A DNA stretch of 64,000 nt from Chrysomallon squamiferum (GCA_012295275.1 CM022679.1:9464169-9528168), one strand, 5' to 3'; positions 1 to 13,089 are shown, counted from the stretch's first letter. A program made the numbers and translations. Notes: generated by a model not told the origin, from the sequence alone.

Positions 1-1599
1 ATTTTTTTTATTTTTTTTTTATTATTTAAACAAGGCACGAGCATATATAAATTTAATTACTTTCTTCTAAATAACAAATATATATATATATACATTTCAG
101 TGAAATAACAAAGGACAATTCCAAATGCTGTTGTTTGTGACTTTCTGAGACACTTTGTTTTCCCCTCTCTTCTAAATACTCTTAATAAAGTAAATTTTAA
201 TTTATGGCACAAAAAAGAAGCTTCTTTCCAAGATAAGTGCATAACAGCAAGTATAGAAAAATAAAACTGGCAAAATAAGTAAATGAAAAAAGGTTTGATG
301 TTGTACATGTCGGAATGCTATAAACATTTTATACTGGACCGAAACTGTTTTAAGAATATAAAGTATGTTGAAATCTGCATCCAAAAGATTTCTTAATATT
401 TAAAAATTCACTTACAATTTGTAAGAGGAAAATGTTTTTTTGCTGTTTTCAGACTTGCAATAAAAGTTTTAATATAAAATGAAAACAAACTGATCATCCA
501 ATTACTCTGTAAAATATTTACAGACACCTTGACAAAAAATCCTGATAAATAATTGGATTTCTGCTGTTAGACCACTGTGAAGACTGTTTAATTTAAGAAA
601 ACAGAGTATGAAAAGCCAAATAATTATTCTGGGATTTGAATTGTAGTCTGATCATGGAATTGCTCCAAAATGTTAAGCATATGTTACGAACATATTAGAA
701 ATAGTGAAGTGATAGCACACAATTTTTTTTTCTTTTTTCTTTTGCATATGTCTGTCTGTGATGAATTAACAAGCTTCAATGACATGAACAACTGCATAAA
801 ATGAAAATGATTTAGGTGACAAAATAATCTAATTTGAAAGTATTTCACTTAAAGTAGGTAAAAAATATAGATTTTTAATTGGATGGAAAATGTATTTGTT
901 CATTAGCACATAAATACTCTTTTTCTTTTTGAGGAAAAAACAAAATACTGTATATTGTTTTGAAATTGTTATATTTAAAAAAACAAAAAATGTTTGAGAG
1001 TGAACAATGAAATATAAAACAATGAAAGTGAAGAATTGAAATCCAGATAATTTGAAAACAACAAATTAATTTTTAATGTGTTTCCACTGGTAATATACAC
1101 ATAAGTTTTAAACTGAATTTAAAATAGTTTTGTGTTAATGCATTACAGGATAAACAATAACCTGAATTTCAAAGTTTATTGGTTTTATTCACTACATCTA
1201 AAAGGTTTTTTATTTAATATGTACTTAATACTACAGACGTCTGTTTCTAGTTTTTAATATTATGATATAATTATGCAAATGACAATTTTTTTAAACATAT
1301 AATGCTGTTTTCTGACAAAAATACATGCATACAACATTAATTTTTTTATAAAAAAAACTTTTAAATAAAAAGAGCATTAAATGAGTATTGTATAAAAAAT
1401 AATATTATTTGCATAGCTGATCTTTTCTTTTGTTCTGAAAGGCATGGATTTGACACAACCTTTTTTAAAAAAAAAAAAAAAAATTATTACAATCATGTTA
1501 TTTATGTTGTGACCTTTTAACATAAAGTTTTAAGTAATTACTGAATTTTCAAAATACATAACTGACTTCTTGTTCACAAATTAAATAAAATTAATGTAA

Positions 1600-1662
<63 letters not shown>

Positions 1663-2187
1663 TAAATAAATAATGAATGAATGTAAACTAACTATTATGG
1701 AATTTTAATAACATATAAAATAACAAAATGTCCAACAATATATCACATATATACAAATTAATGTACTTGTACAAACAAACAATAAAATCAAATCAAATAT
1801 CGATAAAACCTGACACCTAAACTGAATAAATTAACATGTTATTACCTAGAAATAATCCTTAATAACTAATATGTCATGTTTTGAATTGTTAATAAAATCT
1901 ATCTCATTTGACAATTTTTAAATGCCTCAAATTTTTTTTACTATATAATAATATTTAATAGTATATTCCTGAAGGTATCTTGAAATATTTATTACAACTA
2001 AATAAATAAATCGATTATTTTCCGTGTTTTAAGAAAATGCAAAAAATGTTCATCAGCAAAAGTGGCAATTACATAAAGCTAATAAAAAGATAAAAAATAA
2101 ATTCTCATATAAAGGAATATTTGACTAGGAATACCGTAACTTTTAATTTTTTTTTTTTTTTTTTTTTAAATGCTTTTTCCTGTCAGA
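1..2187. other. AT-rich sequence with no gene
   Basis: Lies downstream of the membrane-protein gene on the minus strand. I see only AT-rich sequence, homopolymer runs and an AAT trinucleotide array. No open frame with splice sites and coding-like composition was found on either strand. Confidence 0.6.
1600..1657. repeat. AAT trinucleotide microsatellite
   Basis: About 19 uninterrupted AAT units followed by short AAAT-type repeats. Confidence 0.9.
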
Positions 2188-2193
2188 TTTATT
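2188..2193 (-). terminator. Candidate poly(A) signal of the membrane-protein gene
   Basis: TTTATT on the plus strand reads AATAAA on the minus strand, 45 bp past the inferred stop codon. The resulting 3' UTR would be short, and other AATAAA-like sites lie farther left. Confidence 0.35.
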
Positions 2194-2237
2194 GAGATAG
2201 TCGAGTTTGCATTGCTGAACTGTTTACGACGATGTGT

Positions 2238-2330
2238 CTACAAGTGAGTTGGCTGGAGTAATTCTAGTTTTTGTTTTGTTGGATCGGAATAGCATCTCTC
2301 TCTGCTGCTTGGCTTTACCTCAGTATCTTC
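2238..2330 (-). CDS. Membrane-protein gene, terminal exon 8
   Basis: Acceptor CTTGTAG. Begins EDTEVKPSSRERCYSDPTKQ and reaches a TAG 31 codons in. It starts with the same EDT tripeptide found in exon 7. Confidence 0.5.
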   Translation of the reverse strand, partial: EDTEVKPSSRERCYSDPTKQKLELLQPTHL

Positions 2331-5300
2331 CTACAAGAGAGAGAGAAAGAAAAAAATAAATATATATATCATCTCTGAAATATATCAACAAACATCTTAT
2401 ACTGTAAAAATATATACTTAACACAAATTTAAGTGTTACGATTTATTTTTAAAAAACATGGAAGTATGATTAGAGTTAAAAAAAAAAATTCTTTATGATC
2501 TTTATTTTCTTTTCTTTTTTTAAATCAGACTTTAAAAGAGAAAAAAAAAGGATTTAATAAAACAACACAAAAAATAAAATTGTACAAAGTATACAATGAT
2601 AAATAAAATTTTTTTAAAATAAAATTTTAATTTTTTTAAATTTAATTATTCCCACACTATGAGTATATTAAATATAATTAACAATATATATATATATATA
2701 TATATATAAAGAAACAAAAAAAAGCCTTTGCCCAGAAAAATGGATAATACAGAAATCCAAATCACCACAGATATTAATCTCACTGGACAAATGGTCTGAT
2801 ACATGTCTGGCTTTGTCAGGGAGTGTGACTCTTGCAGGCGTGCTTCACAACAGCTTGCTCTGATAAGCAACATTAACATTTTCACTCACTGACTCACTGA
2901 CTCACTCACTGACTCACTTACTCTGTATATTTGTATACTCACAGACGATGGAGCTATCTTGTTAAGTGACAAGTTTTTCGTGCTCTGTGACGTGTCTTCC
3001 TTAATTTTAGACTTGAGTGCTAGAAAGCAGTGGGAGAAAGAAGGGTCATGCTAGTGGTGTGTGTAATACTGAACTTACAGCAGACTGCACAGATAAAGTA
3101 TTTACAAATGATATATACCTTTCACTTCTAGATATTTGGTTTACAAGCATACCAGTGGATATTAAACCTATACAAACACCCAGCAGGTAAATGACCTATC
3201 CCAGCATGCAGGTTCAGTGGTAAAAGTGATACGTAAATTTGTCCGAAACCTATAATAATATTTATATTGCAATAGTGCTGCCATGTGCATAAACTTGGAT
3301 ATTTTTATTGCAGTGAATAATTAACATAATTTTTTTTTATTTCATTTACTATTGATAATGTTTTTGCACTTAGGGAATTAACAAAAAAAGCAGTACATTT
3401 AACATACTTAGAAATATTTCCTTCACTTTGATGCTTATTAAATAATTATAAATAAAATACTAAATCATAATGATATTAATATAAAGTGTTTTCTGTTGCA
3501 TATGACATATTTGTTACTTACATTTCACAAGCTGATCCATTTGATCCCCATGAATAGATGGAATCCTGAAATTAAAGATGTCAGTTTTTTACATTCAATT
3601 TTCATGACATTTAATTATTATGAAAAATAAATAAATAAATAAATGATTACTTATATTCATTGATTATAAATATTTAATAAATTTAACCGCTCATTAAAGA
3701 CTTTGATTTAAATATTTCAATAATTTGTCAACCTTAACTTTAACGACACATCATCAGTTATGCTGATTTTATTTTATTTTGAATGCTTTCTGACTAATTC
3801 TGTTTTACCCTGAAGTAATACAACATATTAATTATATTTTGAGGTAATAATCCTACACAAAAACCACAGGTATAATTAGAAATTTTGTATAGTTGAATGT
3901 GTACACACATGAATTTCCTCTCATGTTTGTGATCACTAGGGGGTCTTTTCTTTGTTTCTTCAGCAGGTGCAGATACTTTTAAAATAGCAAAAATAATAAT
4001 AATAATAATAAATAAATAAATAAAAATATTTTTCATGTTAACATAAATAATTTATGATAAAATATTTGTTTAAAATAGTAATTTAGATAAAGTTGAAATA
4101 AAGAAATTTATTTATTTTTGTTAAAATGAATTGGTTGTAAATTATTGTCAAATTAATTTCACTTAGTGATATAAATAAATTAACATACTCAATAGTGGTT
4201 TTATATCCTTTCTTGATCCAGCACTGTAACTGTTATTTTTTAATATTTTCTAAATACTTTGATTATTTATTAAAATATATTAAAATAACTTAGAATCCTT
4301 TGATTATCTAAATATACGTTGGTTATTATTTAAAATGTCTATGTAGTATACATTACAATTGCTATTTAAAATGTCCAGTTATTAAAATGTTGTACTTACC
4401 AGACACTTTGACTGGAATCTTACTGTTATTTTGGCCTCCTGAATTCTCCTTTCTTTTAACAGTTGGGTCAATTTGTAAGAATATATTCTCTCCCTTTGCA
4501 CCATGCAACACCGAACTAGCACCATTGTTATCACTGTTTTTCTTTCTCTCCGGAGGAGACTTTCTGTTCTCCCCAGAGGGAGTCATCTTCCCATTTGCCA
4601 CATTCTCATCCCTATTGTCAGTTATCTGCCCTTTGACTTCTGACAACACACTTTCCACAAGGCTCTGGGCAGCATTAAATGAAATTCGTTTTTCATCTTC
4701 GTTGGAATGAGTTTTCTCATTTTCTTTTTTCTCACTGCTGTTAGTTTGTTTTTCTGGGCTGGTTCTTGCTGATCCTTGTCTTGAACTTCCTGATGGTTCT
4801 TCAGCAATAACCTGATGTCAGATAACACAACAGGTCAATTATGTCAAGTTATATCTTAATAATGTGAAATAAAACCTTTTATACAATATCACTTCATTTA
4901 ACAAACTTGATAATTTTCTAGAATTAGCAACTACATGATGGTTCTTTGGTGACAATCCAATACAATACAGTATGTCAGTATATTAAGTGATATATTAAAA
5001 AATGTGATGTAAAATTTTGAGTATAACATTATACCTCTTAATACTGAAGAATGCTAATGGGATATATTTAATATTTAAATAATTGAATAATCATGTAATG
5101 TTAGATATCAGAATTTAGATATAAGAATTAACATTAAACTATATTTAATCTTTTTTTTTTTTTAACCCTTTATGACTTCCTTTACTTGCCTCATAATGAA
5201 TGACTTACAAGTTACATAATAACTGGACTTGTTAATTGTTACCAATAAATTAACATAAATTTATTAATACCAAGAACTGATTCAGTGTATGAAGTATTCA

Positions 5301-8248
5301 GTAATAACTAATATTTTTATTTCGAAAATTTTAATGAAATTTTTCTCTTTTTTATTTTTTTTGCCAATCATGGACAGTTATTGAATTCCTTAAATTATAT
5401 ATATATATATATATTTTTAAAATAAAATGTGTGCCTTGTTACTTGAGATAATCTAAGAGAGAGAGAGAGTGACAGAGCATGAATGTTTTGTTTTTTGAAA
5501 AGACAATGGTAATACTGACTGAATGAAATAAAGAATCGTCTGAATAGAGAGCTTTCGACTTGGGTGATCTCGTTGCTTTGGCTCTGTTCTTGGGCGGAGG
5601 TGGCTTCCTGTACTGTAAAGTTAATTTTATCACTTTACTTATAAATCAGAAAAACGTTTTCATTGTATTGCAAATATAATTTATGTTATACCAAAAAGTG
5701 AATATATCATGATGAAAATAATAAATTATTAACTTACAAATCAGAATAACAACTGAATGTTTTTGGTTTTTTTTTCTAAATAGGTTAATTTGTAAATACA
5801 TATACAAGTGTCTGAGTATGCTTATACCGTTTTATTACTAGTGCTATAACAGCCATTAACATTTTATTATATGTAACTAATTTTACAATATTTTTACATC
5901 TTACTGACATTATATTATTTAACTTTAATGTATTAGTTTATTCATAAATATATAACAACAACAACAGCAACAGCAACAGCAACAACAAAAATAATAATAA
6001 CAACAACAACATCAACAACAATAATAATAATAATAAAAGTATTAATAAAAAAAAGATCTTAATATGTTTATGATGACCATATAAGGAGTTTTAATGTTAT
6101 TTCTAGTATTTATTAAATTAAACAAAAACTGAATGATCTTATAACTGGAAACATATTTGTGACATTCAGGGTGTTTAATAGTATGTTAGTTATACTCACT
6201 GATTTCAGTATTTCTGTTTCTCTTTGAACCACGGAAAAATCACCAAGATCGTCATCCACCAGCAGTTTATCAACCTCAGTTTTTCTGTGAATAAAAAAAA
6301 TAATAATAATAAAAATAAAATATTGATTGTAAAATAATGAAATTTAGGAACATCAGAAAAAAAATCCAGGATAAAGTGGATCCATTTATCATAAGCGCAT
6401 TTTGATTTTGAAGAAAAAACAGAAAAAAAAGATAAAATATCATAAAATTAAATAAATAAAAACAAAAATCAGGCTTAAAATTTCATTAAGTTGATTAAAA
6501 TTGATGATCACTTCAGTCAGATTTTAAAAGTTTGATTGATTATTCTCTCTTGAACGTGGATTTAAAGAAAATTATTGGAATCAGTTGGGAAGAAGAAAAA
6601 ATGAAGAACGAAAAGAAAATAAAGACAGATATTTGGATGTCTAAGCAGAGATTTTTACTAACAGACTATAAATCAATGTTAGCTGTACCCATGTTGACTA
6701 ACAGTTACTGTCAACTGTTTAAAGTAAACATTAACAAGAAGATAAAACTCATTTCTATGTTTAATCAAGATTTATTTGAATGATTTTCTATTTTGGAAAT
6801 GGCTATATCAGATGGCCAATCTTTTTGTTCTGCTTCCAAATAAACATTCTTTAGTAGTATTTATAGGTTATGCATAGAGTATGGATACCATCATCAGATA
6901 TAGATGAATGTTTTCAGAAATATTATTAAGAGAAAAAAAAATGGTCATAATTAAAATCATAATAAGTTTAAATATTTTTTTAGGTATCTCTCTTTCACTG
7001 TGTATCTATCTACACACTGTAATCAACAATTACTCAAAACTTAGATTTTTAACCAGTGTCTTTACTTCATACAAATAAAACTTAGATTTAAAAAAAAGAA
7101 GATAATTTAATATATTTTACATTCACAAACAACAGGATAACATGAATACTTTGGCAAACCAAAAAAACAAAATGAAATACCAGTAACAAATCTGTATTTT
7201 CTTATTATCTTTTGAGATAATGTGAAATTCATTTTGCAGAGCTTCCAGGCTTTATGAGAAGATAATATTACTTATTATTAGCTTAGTTTAGTTTATGGCA
7301 GTAACTGCATTCTCACAGATAAAAAAAGAAAGAAAGATTAAAACTAATAGCAATAATAAATCTCTTATATGCACCATCCCATAGACAGGATGGTGGAATG
7401 GCTGGAATGTGATTTAGCTCAGGGACAGATCTGCATCTTGAACAGATGTTTTAGCACTGAACTCTCTGCCCCATTCTCTATGTGCTGTGAAATTCAGTGG
7501 AAAAAATTATTAAAATTTCCAAACCACTGTTAGTTATTACACAGGAATATTTTATATACAACAGATGATCAAACAATTAATTATACACAGATTTGTAGAT
7601 AGTTAGTAACAGAGAATTAAAGTCAAAGCAGAAGTATGTTCCAGTCACCTGCATAGGAGATTGTATTTTATAAAATTGAAAAATAATGTTTATGTACCAG
7701 ACTGTATGACATGGAGAAAAACCCCCAAAAACACCACACAACAAACAACTGTACATTGCATTCTATTAGCCATTTTGCTGTGAAACAACATTTTACATAA
7801 TTCGAATAATGGAATATTTTTTTTTTTTTTTTTTCCTTGTTTCAAAAATAATCTAGAAGAGTGTATAAATGACGTGTAGTGTTTTTAGATACAGAGTCAG
7901 CAGGCTGTGGTTTAAGAGGAAGTAAGCTATTAGACTCTATTCAGTTTGTGATATTATGTTATCAAATTGGCTTTGTCATATTGAGTATGTTGAAATGCTG
8001 AGGATGATGTAAGGCAATGCCAAGGGCAGACATGATGATGACTGTTATTATTATCCAGAATCATCTACACATTTTATGACTTTTTTTTTTTACTAATCAG
8101 TGTTTGACTGATACCAGTAATACTGTAATTTGAATCCCAAGGACAGATATGTGGTTTAAGTTTAAGTGGCATAGATCTGTAGGAGGTGTGATTGTTATTA
8201 TTATGTAAACATTTTATGACTCATTTTACTAATCAGTATTTGACTGAT

Positions 8249-8294
<46 letters not shown>

Positions 8295-10329
8295 AATAAG
8301 TGGTTGTGTGTCTGTGTGTGTCTTCATTACAAATTAAAAAGCATAGATGTTCAGTTTGTCAGTTTGCTGGGTCAGTTGTTAATTACTTCCTTATTTAATA
8401 TTACATGATCTCGGTCAGTGTAATGATATCGGTGAACAATTACAAATGATAATTTAGAAATTTAATCTTGTGGGACAGAGACTGACAGCAAACTTTAGCT
8501 CATTGATTTGTCTGATAACTGGTTTACCAAAGGCCTTGATTTGTTTTGGGTTTTTTTTTTCTTCAGTTTATGAGAATGTGCATGTAAAAGATTCCTTGCT
8601 GCTAATCCCAACATGAGTAACTTATCACAAAACAGAGGTAGCTTTTCTCTGCTATTCTGTGTGGCTTTTAATGATATGGATGGAGTCATATAACTTGATA
8701 AAAAAACAAAAATGGAGTGGTTTTATTTTATCTTCCTAAATATGAACTGAAGTAGTGTGATAGCACATTCCACATTGCACATCTGTCTGACCTTGATGTC
8801 TTATCAGTCTTACACACCAAGACAAGATTTGCTCTACATACTTACATTTTTTCATTGTTACTTCTACCTTTTTAAAATTAATTTCTTCTTTTTTTCTTTA
8901 TTTTTCAATTTTTTTTTCGTTTCTTTTTATTTATTTATATTTTAAATTTATTTTTTAGACGGTTTTTTTATTTCATTTCATTCCTTTTTTTTTTTTTTTT
9001 TTTTTTATTCTGTTTTTATTCAGAATATTTTCACTAGGATCACATTTCAGACTAAACATTAAAACAACTTTTTTTTTTTATCTCCTCTGTTCCCTTCTGT
9101 GTGGCTGCTTTAAATTTAGATCTGATAGCTTCTACAATACATTCCTACGGCATGACCTCACAAATGATTAAAATAACCACTTATAAACACACAAATATTA
9201 CACATGCACACACAAATGTACATTAAAGAATTGGTTAGTTATTTTTAATTATTTTTTCTTTTTTAAAAATTTATAATAATTAATTTTTATTATTAAGTTT
9301 TTATCTATTATGTGCTGTTATGGACTGTCCTGATCACTCAGTTATATTTAAAAAAGAAACAGACACTGAAAGAGGCTAAACATCTGTTAATATTTACTGT
9401 TTATGGGAACAATATCAGAGATTTGTTTTTCCCCCAGTCAAAATAGATATAAAGACCGTTTTAAAAAGTATCACAATCTCGTATGCATTAACGTATACAA
9501 ATTATTAATAGCTTTATAAAAAAAAAAAAAAAAATTGAATAATGGCTACTCACTCTTCCTCAATCACGCCATCAGTGTCACTGGCTTTATCAGCTGGTTT
9601 CTCCTTTTCTGGAGAGGGAGATTTGGAGCGGGATTTGGAACGGGATTTAGACCGCTTTGATGATGACGACGATGACGATGATGATACTGAACTCTTCTCG
9701 TGTTTCAAGTCGCTGGCGTCTTCCTGACTGCGCTGTTTCTTTCGACAGCAGCACTGAAATATGGCTGCCATGACACACACCCCAAAAAGTGCTGCCACTG
9801 TGGTAGCAACAGTGACGACCATTTTAGGAACAGTAAAATCTTGATCACTTTGAACTTCTTGTTGCAGGGCTTCAGACTTGGCTATCACATCGTCTTCTCT
9901 GTCAGTTAGAAATTCTACAGCACTCAGGTCATGTGCTGTGGGATACTGTAACAAACTTTTGTTGTTGTTGTTGTTCTTCTTCTCCTTTTGCTGCTCGCCC
10001 ACAACAAATTTCTCTCTTCCTACAAATGTATATCCAGTTTGTTTCACTTTCCTTGACTTGTGTCTATTTTTGGAGTGAACTTCCTTGTTACTTTGGATTT
10101 GTCTGTGTTGGCCGACAGAGAGTGTTTGGGGATGAGCAGGTTCATAAACAAGCACTGACTCATTGCCAAGAAATTTTTCACTATTCACTGCTTCTCCAGT
10201 CCTTGTTTCAGCAGGTTTCTTGTCCTTATCACTGTTGTCGTTTTTCCTGTTGGGTCGATTTAAAGTGAGAGCAGACAGACCCAGGAAACCAGAAGTTAAA
10301 ACGACAAACGTCAAGTACAGCGTCCTCAT
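2238..10329 (-). CDS. Unrecognised single-pass membrane protein, eight exons
   Basis: I do not recognise this protein. Exons, in transcript order: 10329-9554, 6284-6200, 5607-5560, 4811-4400, 3975-3909, 3565-3522, 3019-2943, 2330-2238. All junctions are GT-AG and phase-compatible, giving about 533 residues. The start is the ATG at 10329, in AAAAATGAGG context. It opens a signal peptide (residues 1 to about 20), then a basic, polar ectodomain with one NES glycosylation sequon (about residue 56) and an Asn run at 119-123. A hydrophobic segment at about 170-191 is followed by Cys-Cys-Cys and RKK, which is typical of a palmitoylated membrane exit. The cytoplasmic part is long, charged and Ser-rich: a nine-serine run, RS-like dipeptides, then Lys/Glu/Ser-rich exons. 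The architecture implies a type I surface or secretory-pathway protein with a disordered tail. Function is unknown. Exons 3, 5 and 6 are short and the least certain. Confidence 0.65.
2681..2708. repeat. TA dinucleotide array in the last intron
   Basis: Uninterrupted TA repeat between exons 7 and 8. A short CACTGACT-type array follows at 2882-2919, just downstream of exon 7's donor. Confidence 0.9.
2943..3019 (-). CDS. Membrane-protein gene, exon 7
   Basis: Acceptor TTTCTAG, donor GTGAGT. Reads LKSKIKEDTSQSTKNLSL and so on; its phases join exon 6 (Ser codon) and exon 8 (phase 0). A second possible acceptor 19 bp inside (AATTAAG) would put a stop at the junction and is disfavoured. Confidence 0.5.
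3522..3565 (-). CDS. Membrane-protein gene, exon 6
   Basis: Small 44-nt exon, acceptor ATTTCAG and donor GTAAGT. In the frame set by exon 5 it reads IPSIHGDQMDQLVK. Confidence 0.5.
3909..3975 (-). CDS. Membrane-protein gene, exon 5
   Basis: Reads SAPAEETKKRPPSDHKHERKF between acceptor TAAAAG and donor GTGTGT. Its phases fit exons 4 and 6. Its coding-like composition stands out from the AT-rich flanks. Confidence 0.5.
4400..4811 (-). CDS. Membrane-protein gene, exon 4 (large cytoplasmic exon)
   Basis: Bounded by ACATCAG and GTAAGT. It encodes 137 polar residues rich in Ser, Lys, Glu and Asn, beginning VIAEEPSGSSRQG and ending KIPVKVS. The frame is open throughout, while an alternative frame stops near 4622. 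Low hydrophobic content suggests intrinsic disorder. Confidence 0.7.
5560..5607 (-). CDS. Membrane-protein gene, exon 3 (probable cassette)
   Basis: Phase 0 at both ends, so skipping it keeps the frame. It reads EATSAQEQSQSNEITQ. The donor (GTCGAA) is weak. Two acceptors lie 5 bp apart (5612 or 5607); only the inner one gives a frame that joins to exon 4 without a stop. Confidence 0.4.
5957..6036. repeat. CAA/CAG/AAT trinucleotide array
   Basis: Mixed CAA, CAG and AAT units in intron 2 of the membrane-protein gene. No coding frame or splice sites connect it to the neighbouring exons. Confidence 0.85.
6200..6284 (-). CDS. Membrane-protein gene, exon 2
   Basis: Bounded by ATTCACAG and GTGAGT. 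Encodes an acidic 28-residue piece starting KTEVDKLLVDDDLGDF; the junction codon with exon 1 is Glu. Ends in phase 0. Confidence 0.65.
8039..8253. repeat. Two diverged direct copies, about 150 bp apart
   Basis: The block with TGTTATTATTAT, then CATTTTATGAC, then ACTAATCAG and TTTGACTGAT occurs near 8040-8112 and again near 8188-8253. Each copy contains the inverted repeat ATCAGT/ACTGAT. Confidence 0.6.
8251..8295. repeat. TA dinucleotide array
   Basis: Long TA run in intron 1 of the membrane-protein gene. Confidence 0.9.
9554..10329 (-). CDS. Membrane-protein gene, coding exon 1 (signal peptide, ectodomain, TM)
   Basis: Carries the signal peptide MRTLYLTFVVLTSGFLGLSA, the whole ectodomain, the transmembrane segment (core VVTVATTVAALFGVCVMAAI) and the first part of the cytoplasmic tail with its poly-Ser/RS stretch. 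It ends at a strong donor (GAAGA then GTGAGT). Upstream of the ATG is a possible acceptor, TTTTATAG, at 10343, so the 5' UTR may be spliced. The open frame continues upstream only to a TTG, not to another ATG. Confidence 0.75.
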
Positions 10330-10932
10330 TTTTATCTTGTCACTATAAAACTGCTTCAATCATATGAATTTTAAATAAACATTAAAATTATAATTTGAAG
10401 TTATAACGTTTGTTACGTGTTTTGAGAACCGACATCTAAATTTTATCTGTCAGAAAGTTAAGTAAATTGTTTTATTCATGAGATCATCAAGGATACTCCA
10501 GAACATGAATATTGTTTTTTTTGTTTTAAATGTAATGACCTTTCAATAACTAGTCTGTTTATTCAAGTGCACAGAGGAAATCTTTGTTCTTTTCTTATCT
10601 TCATTAAAAGTAAATAATAAATTGCTGTCATTTCTATAATGCATGCAGTTTCAAAAACAAACACATGTTGCTCTGCCTGTTTGGATTGATTTCAGCCTGT
10701 ATACACTGAGATTCTATCTCAAGTCCTTCTCTCTGTCAGTCTGATGACTATAACAGAAGATTTTTGTCTTTCTGTAAGGCTTAACCACCCACTTGTTGTC
10801 ATCAGTGAGAAATCGCAGACAGGTTATTACTTTTTGGAGGAAGGCATTCTGAGGTTCAGATGAATGTTACATAATGTTACACAGAAGCTGGTTTCCTTTC
10901 TGTGTGCACTGGCTGACCGGAAAGCTGTTTCC

Positions 10933-10937
10933 ATTGG
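10933..10937 (-). promoter_or_regulatory. Possible CCAAT box upstream of the membrane-protein gene
   Basis: ATTGG on the plus strand (CCAAT on the minus strand) lies about 600 bp upstream of the ATG, in a less AT-rich patch (10680-10990). No TATA or initiator was identified. Confidence 0.25.
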
Positions 10938-11849
10938 CTATGTAGGTCACTGTGTTTGTAACCCTAATTAGTCACACAGAGATAGAGAGATAGCACCTAG
11001 AAAAAGAAAAAGAAAAAAAAGAAAATATTAATTAACTGTAGATTTTTTAATTTTTTTTTTTTTTTTTTTGTACATTAAAATCCATTATAAAAATCAAATA
11101 CTTAATTCATTATTTTTTATTGAAATAACAATTAATTGAAAACAAAGTGTATTATAATAATAATTAAATAAGATTTGTTGCAGAGAAACAAAGCTAAAGT
11201 TTTAATTCATTACTGTTAAAACAAATATATATTTTAGAAAATAAGAGAAATAGGTATCAGTTATTCTATACGTATTTTTCCGAAATAAGTTTAAAAGTCA
11301 TAAGAAAAGAAACTTCAGTAACCATAATCAACACTTCTGCATTTTAATTAAAAATTCCACTTGTTTTGCCTCTTATAATTATAGTCAAAGTAGATGGCTA
11401 TTTATGACAATGTCTGTGTACATTATTCACAAAATAATTTATATTTTTGTGTTGGCTAATTAATACATACCAATGTCTTTTTTCACATTAATAACTAATG
11501 CACACAGAAGTTTCATTTTTCTTATTCCTTTAGTTCATTCAAACCTGAGCTCTCTCACTACCGGATAATATCATTAAAGAATTGTAGGCCTGCCTTTCAT
11601 TAAATTCTAAAAAAAAATTATTTTCAGCAAAGTTTTGGCTGCAGAATGCTTATTTTTCAGAATTATTTCTCTTTCGTAATTGATTCATTTAAGCGTATGT
11701 GTGTACCTACCTAGCTTGTGTCAGCTGCATTCAAACAATGACAGGATTACTTACTTACCTTTCTTTTACTGCATTTTAACTTTTCAGATATCGATAATTT
11801 CAGTGAATAACACTAACAGAACAAACAGCAATTACTTCTGAAGCCTGAG

Positions 11850-12275
11850 GAACATGCAATGTGTGTAGTGTAATTTATAAGTAAACTTACTTACTAATCC
11901 TAGAGTGTGAAATATTTAGTGTATTTTATAAATAAATTATTTAATACTCTTGGAACATGATATGTTTACTATAATTTATAAATATCATTACCATGTCTGA
12001 GAACTTGAAGTATGTTGAATGATTTATTAGTAAAAAATACTTATTAGACTGAGGACAAGAAATATTTATTATAATTTATAACTAGAATTATATACTTATC
12101 TGGGAATATGTAATGTGTAGCATAATTTATTACTGAAAATATTTATTACTCTGAGGACAAGATATGTTTAGAATCATTTATAAGTAAAATTACACACTAG
12201 TTCATGAACATAAAATAAGTAGTATGTTTTATAAATAACATTACTTAGTACACCTAGGACATGCAACATGGAGTA
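11850..12275. repeat. Diverged minisatellite, period about 50-56 bp
   Basis: About eight degenerate copies built around 'ATGT-TTA--ATAATTTATAA', each followed by an '-ACTCTGAGGACAAGAT'-like segment. Copies are clearly related but heavily diverged. Confidence 0.65.
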
Positions 12276-12773
12276 GAGAGGAAAGGAAAGAAATAGACTG
12301 ATGACATTCTGTGAGTACAGCTGTTGTTACAGGTGTCAGGCAAGTCAATAAATGTCTAGCTCAGATTACGACAGGAATTCTGTAGTAGCTTACTGCCAGT
12401 CTATGAATACTTCTAGCAGTGTGGACCAGTTACAGAACAAAACATATTTGACCTTTAATACTCAAATTGGTGCGTTTATGCATTTTTGAACTAGTGACAA
12501 TCTTGTCAAAATCATCTAGACTGATAAATTTGTGAAATGTTTATTTTCACATATTTATAAAACATATTTACCAGGTACAAGTAGTGAAGCATATTTAAGA
12601 TTTTTTGTGTGTAGAAAACACAAACAGGTTTAAGTTATTTTTTTTTAAAAGCTGACAATCACTCGATCACTAGTGATCAGTCAGTTATAATTGAAAATAC
12701 TTTCAACAGCTTGCTCTACAATTTACAAGAATCTTCTATTACTTTCCTATCAGCTATGGTACATATCCACTTC

Positions 12774-12826
<53 letters not shown>

Positions 12827-13089
12827 TTCTTCCCACTTACTTTATATACCACATACACACTGTATGCAATATGCTTTATGACAGCTTTCATTAAACGAGG
12901 AAAAATTGTCAACTGCATTAGGAAATGCATTGATTTTTACAGATATTTAACCTTTAATTTAATACTTGTGATATCCTAGAAATTATAAACTGTTTAATTT
13001 CTAACAAACACTTCCTGAAAGGCCATTTGATATCCTGTTCTATGTACATTATTCCAACATGTTGTAAAATATAAGATCATAATTATTCC
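12276..13089. other. Gene-free AT-rich stretch
   Basis: No exon seen. Contains a TA-then-CA microsatellite at 12778-12826. Confidence 0.5.

Larger units (their letters stand above)
6285..9553. other. Intron 1 of the membrane-protein gene
   Basis: 3.3 kb without a supported exon. It contains an 8-bp-stem hairpin at 7372-7395, a diverged direct duplication at 8039-8253, a TA array at 8251-8295 and T-rich tracts at 8880-9010. Confidence 0.55.

Noticed and set aside
7372-7500. Possible tRNA-derived element (hairpin CACCATCC/GGATGGTG and TAGCTCAGGG)
   Set aside because: A-box-like match only; no B box and no cloverleaf could be drawn.
9542-9727. Asp-rich plus-strand frame
   Set aside because: Antisense of the poly-Ser/RS region of the membrane-protein exon 1.
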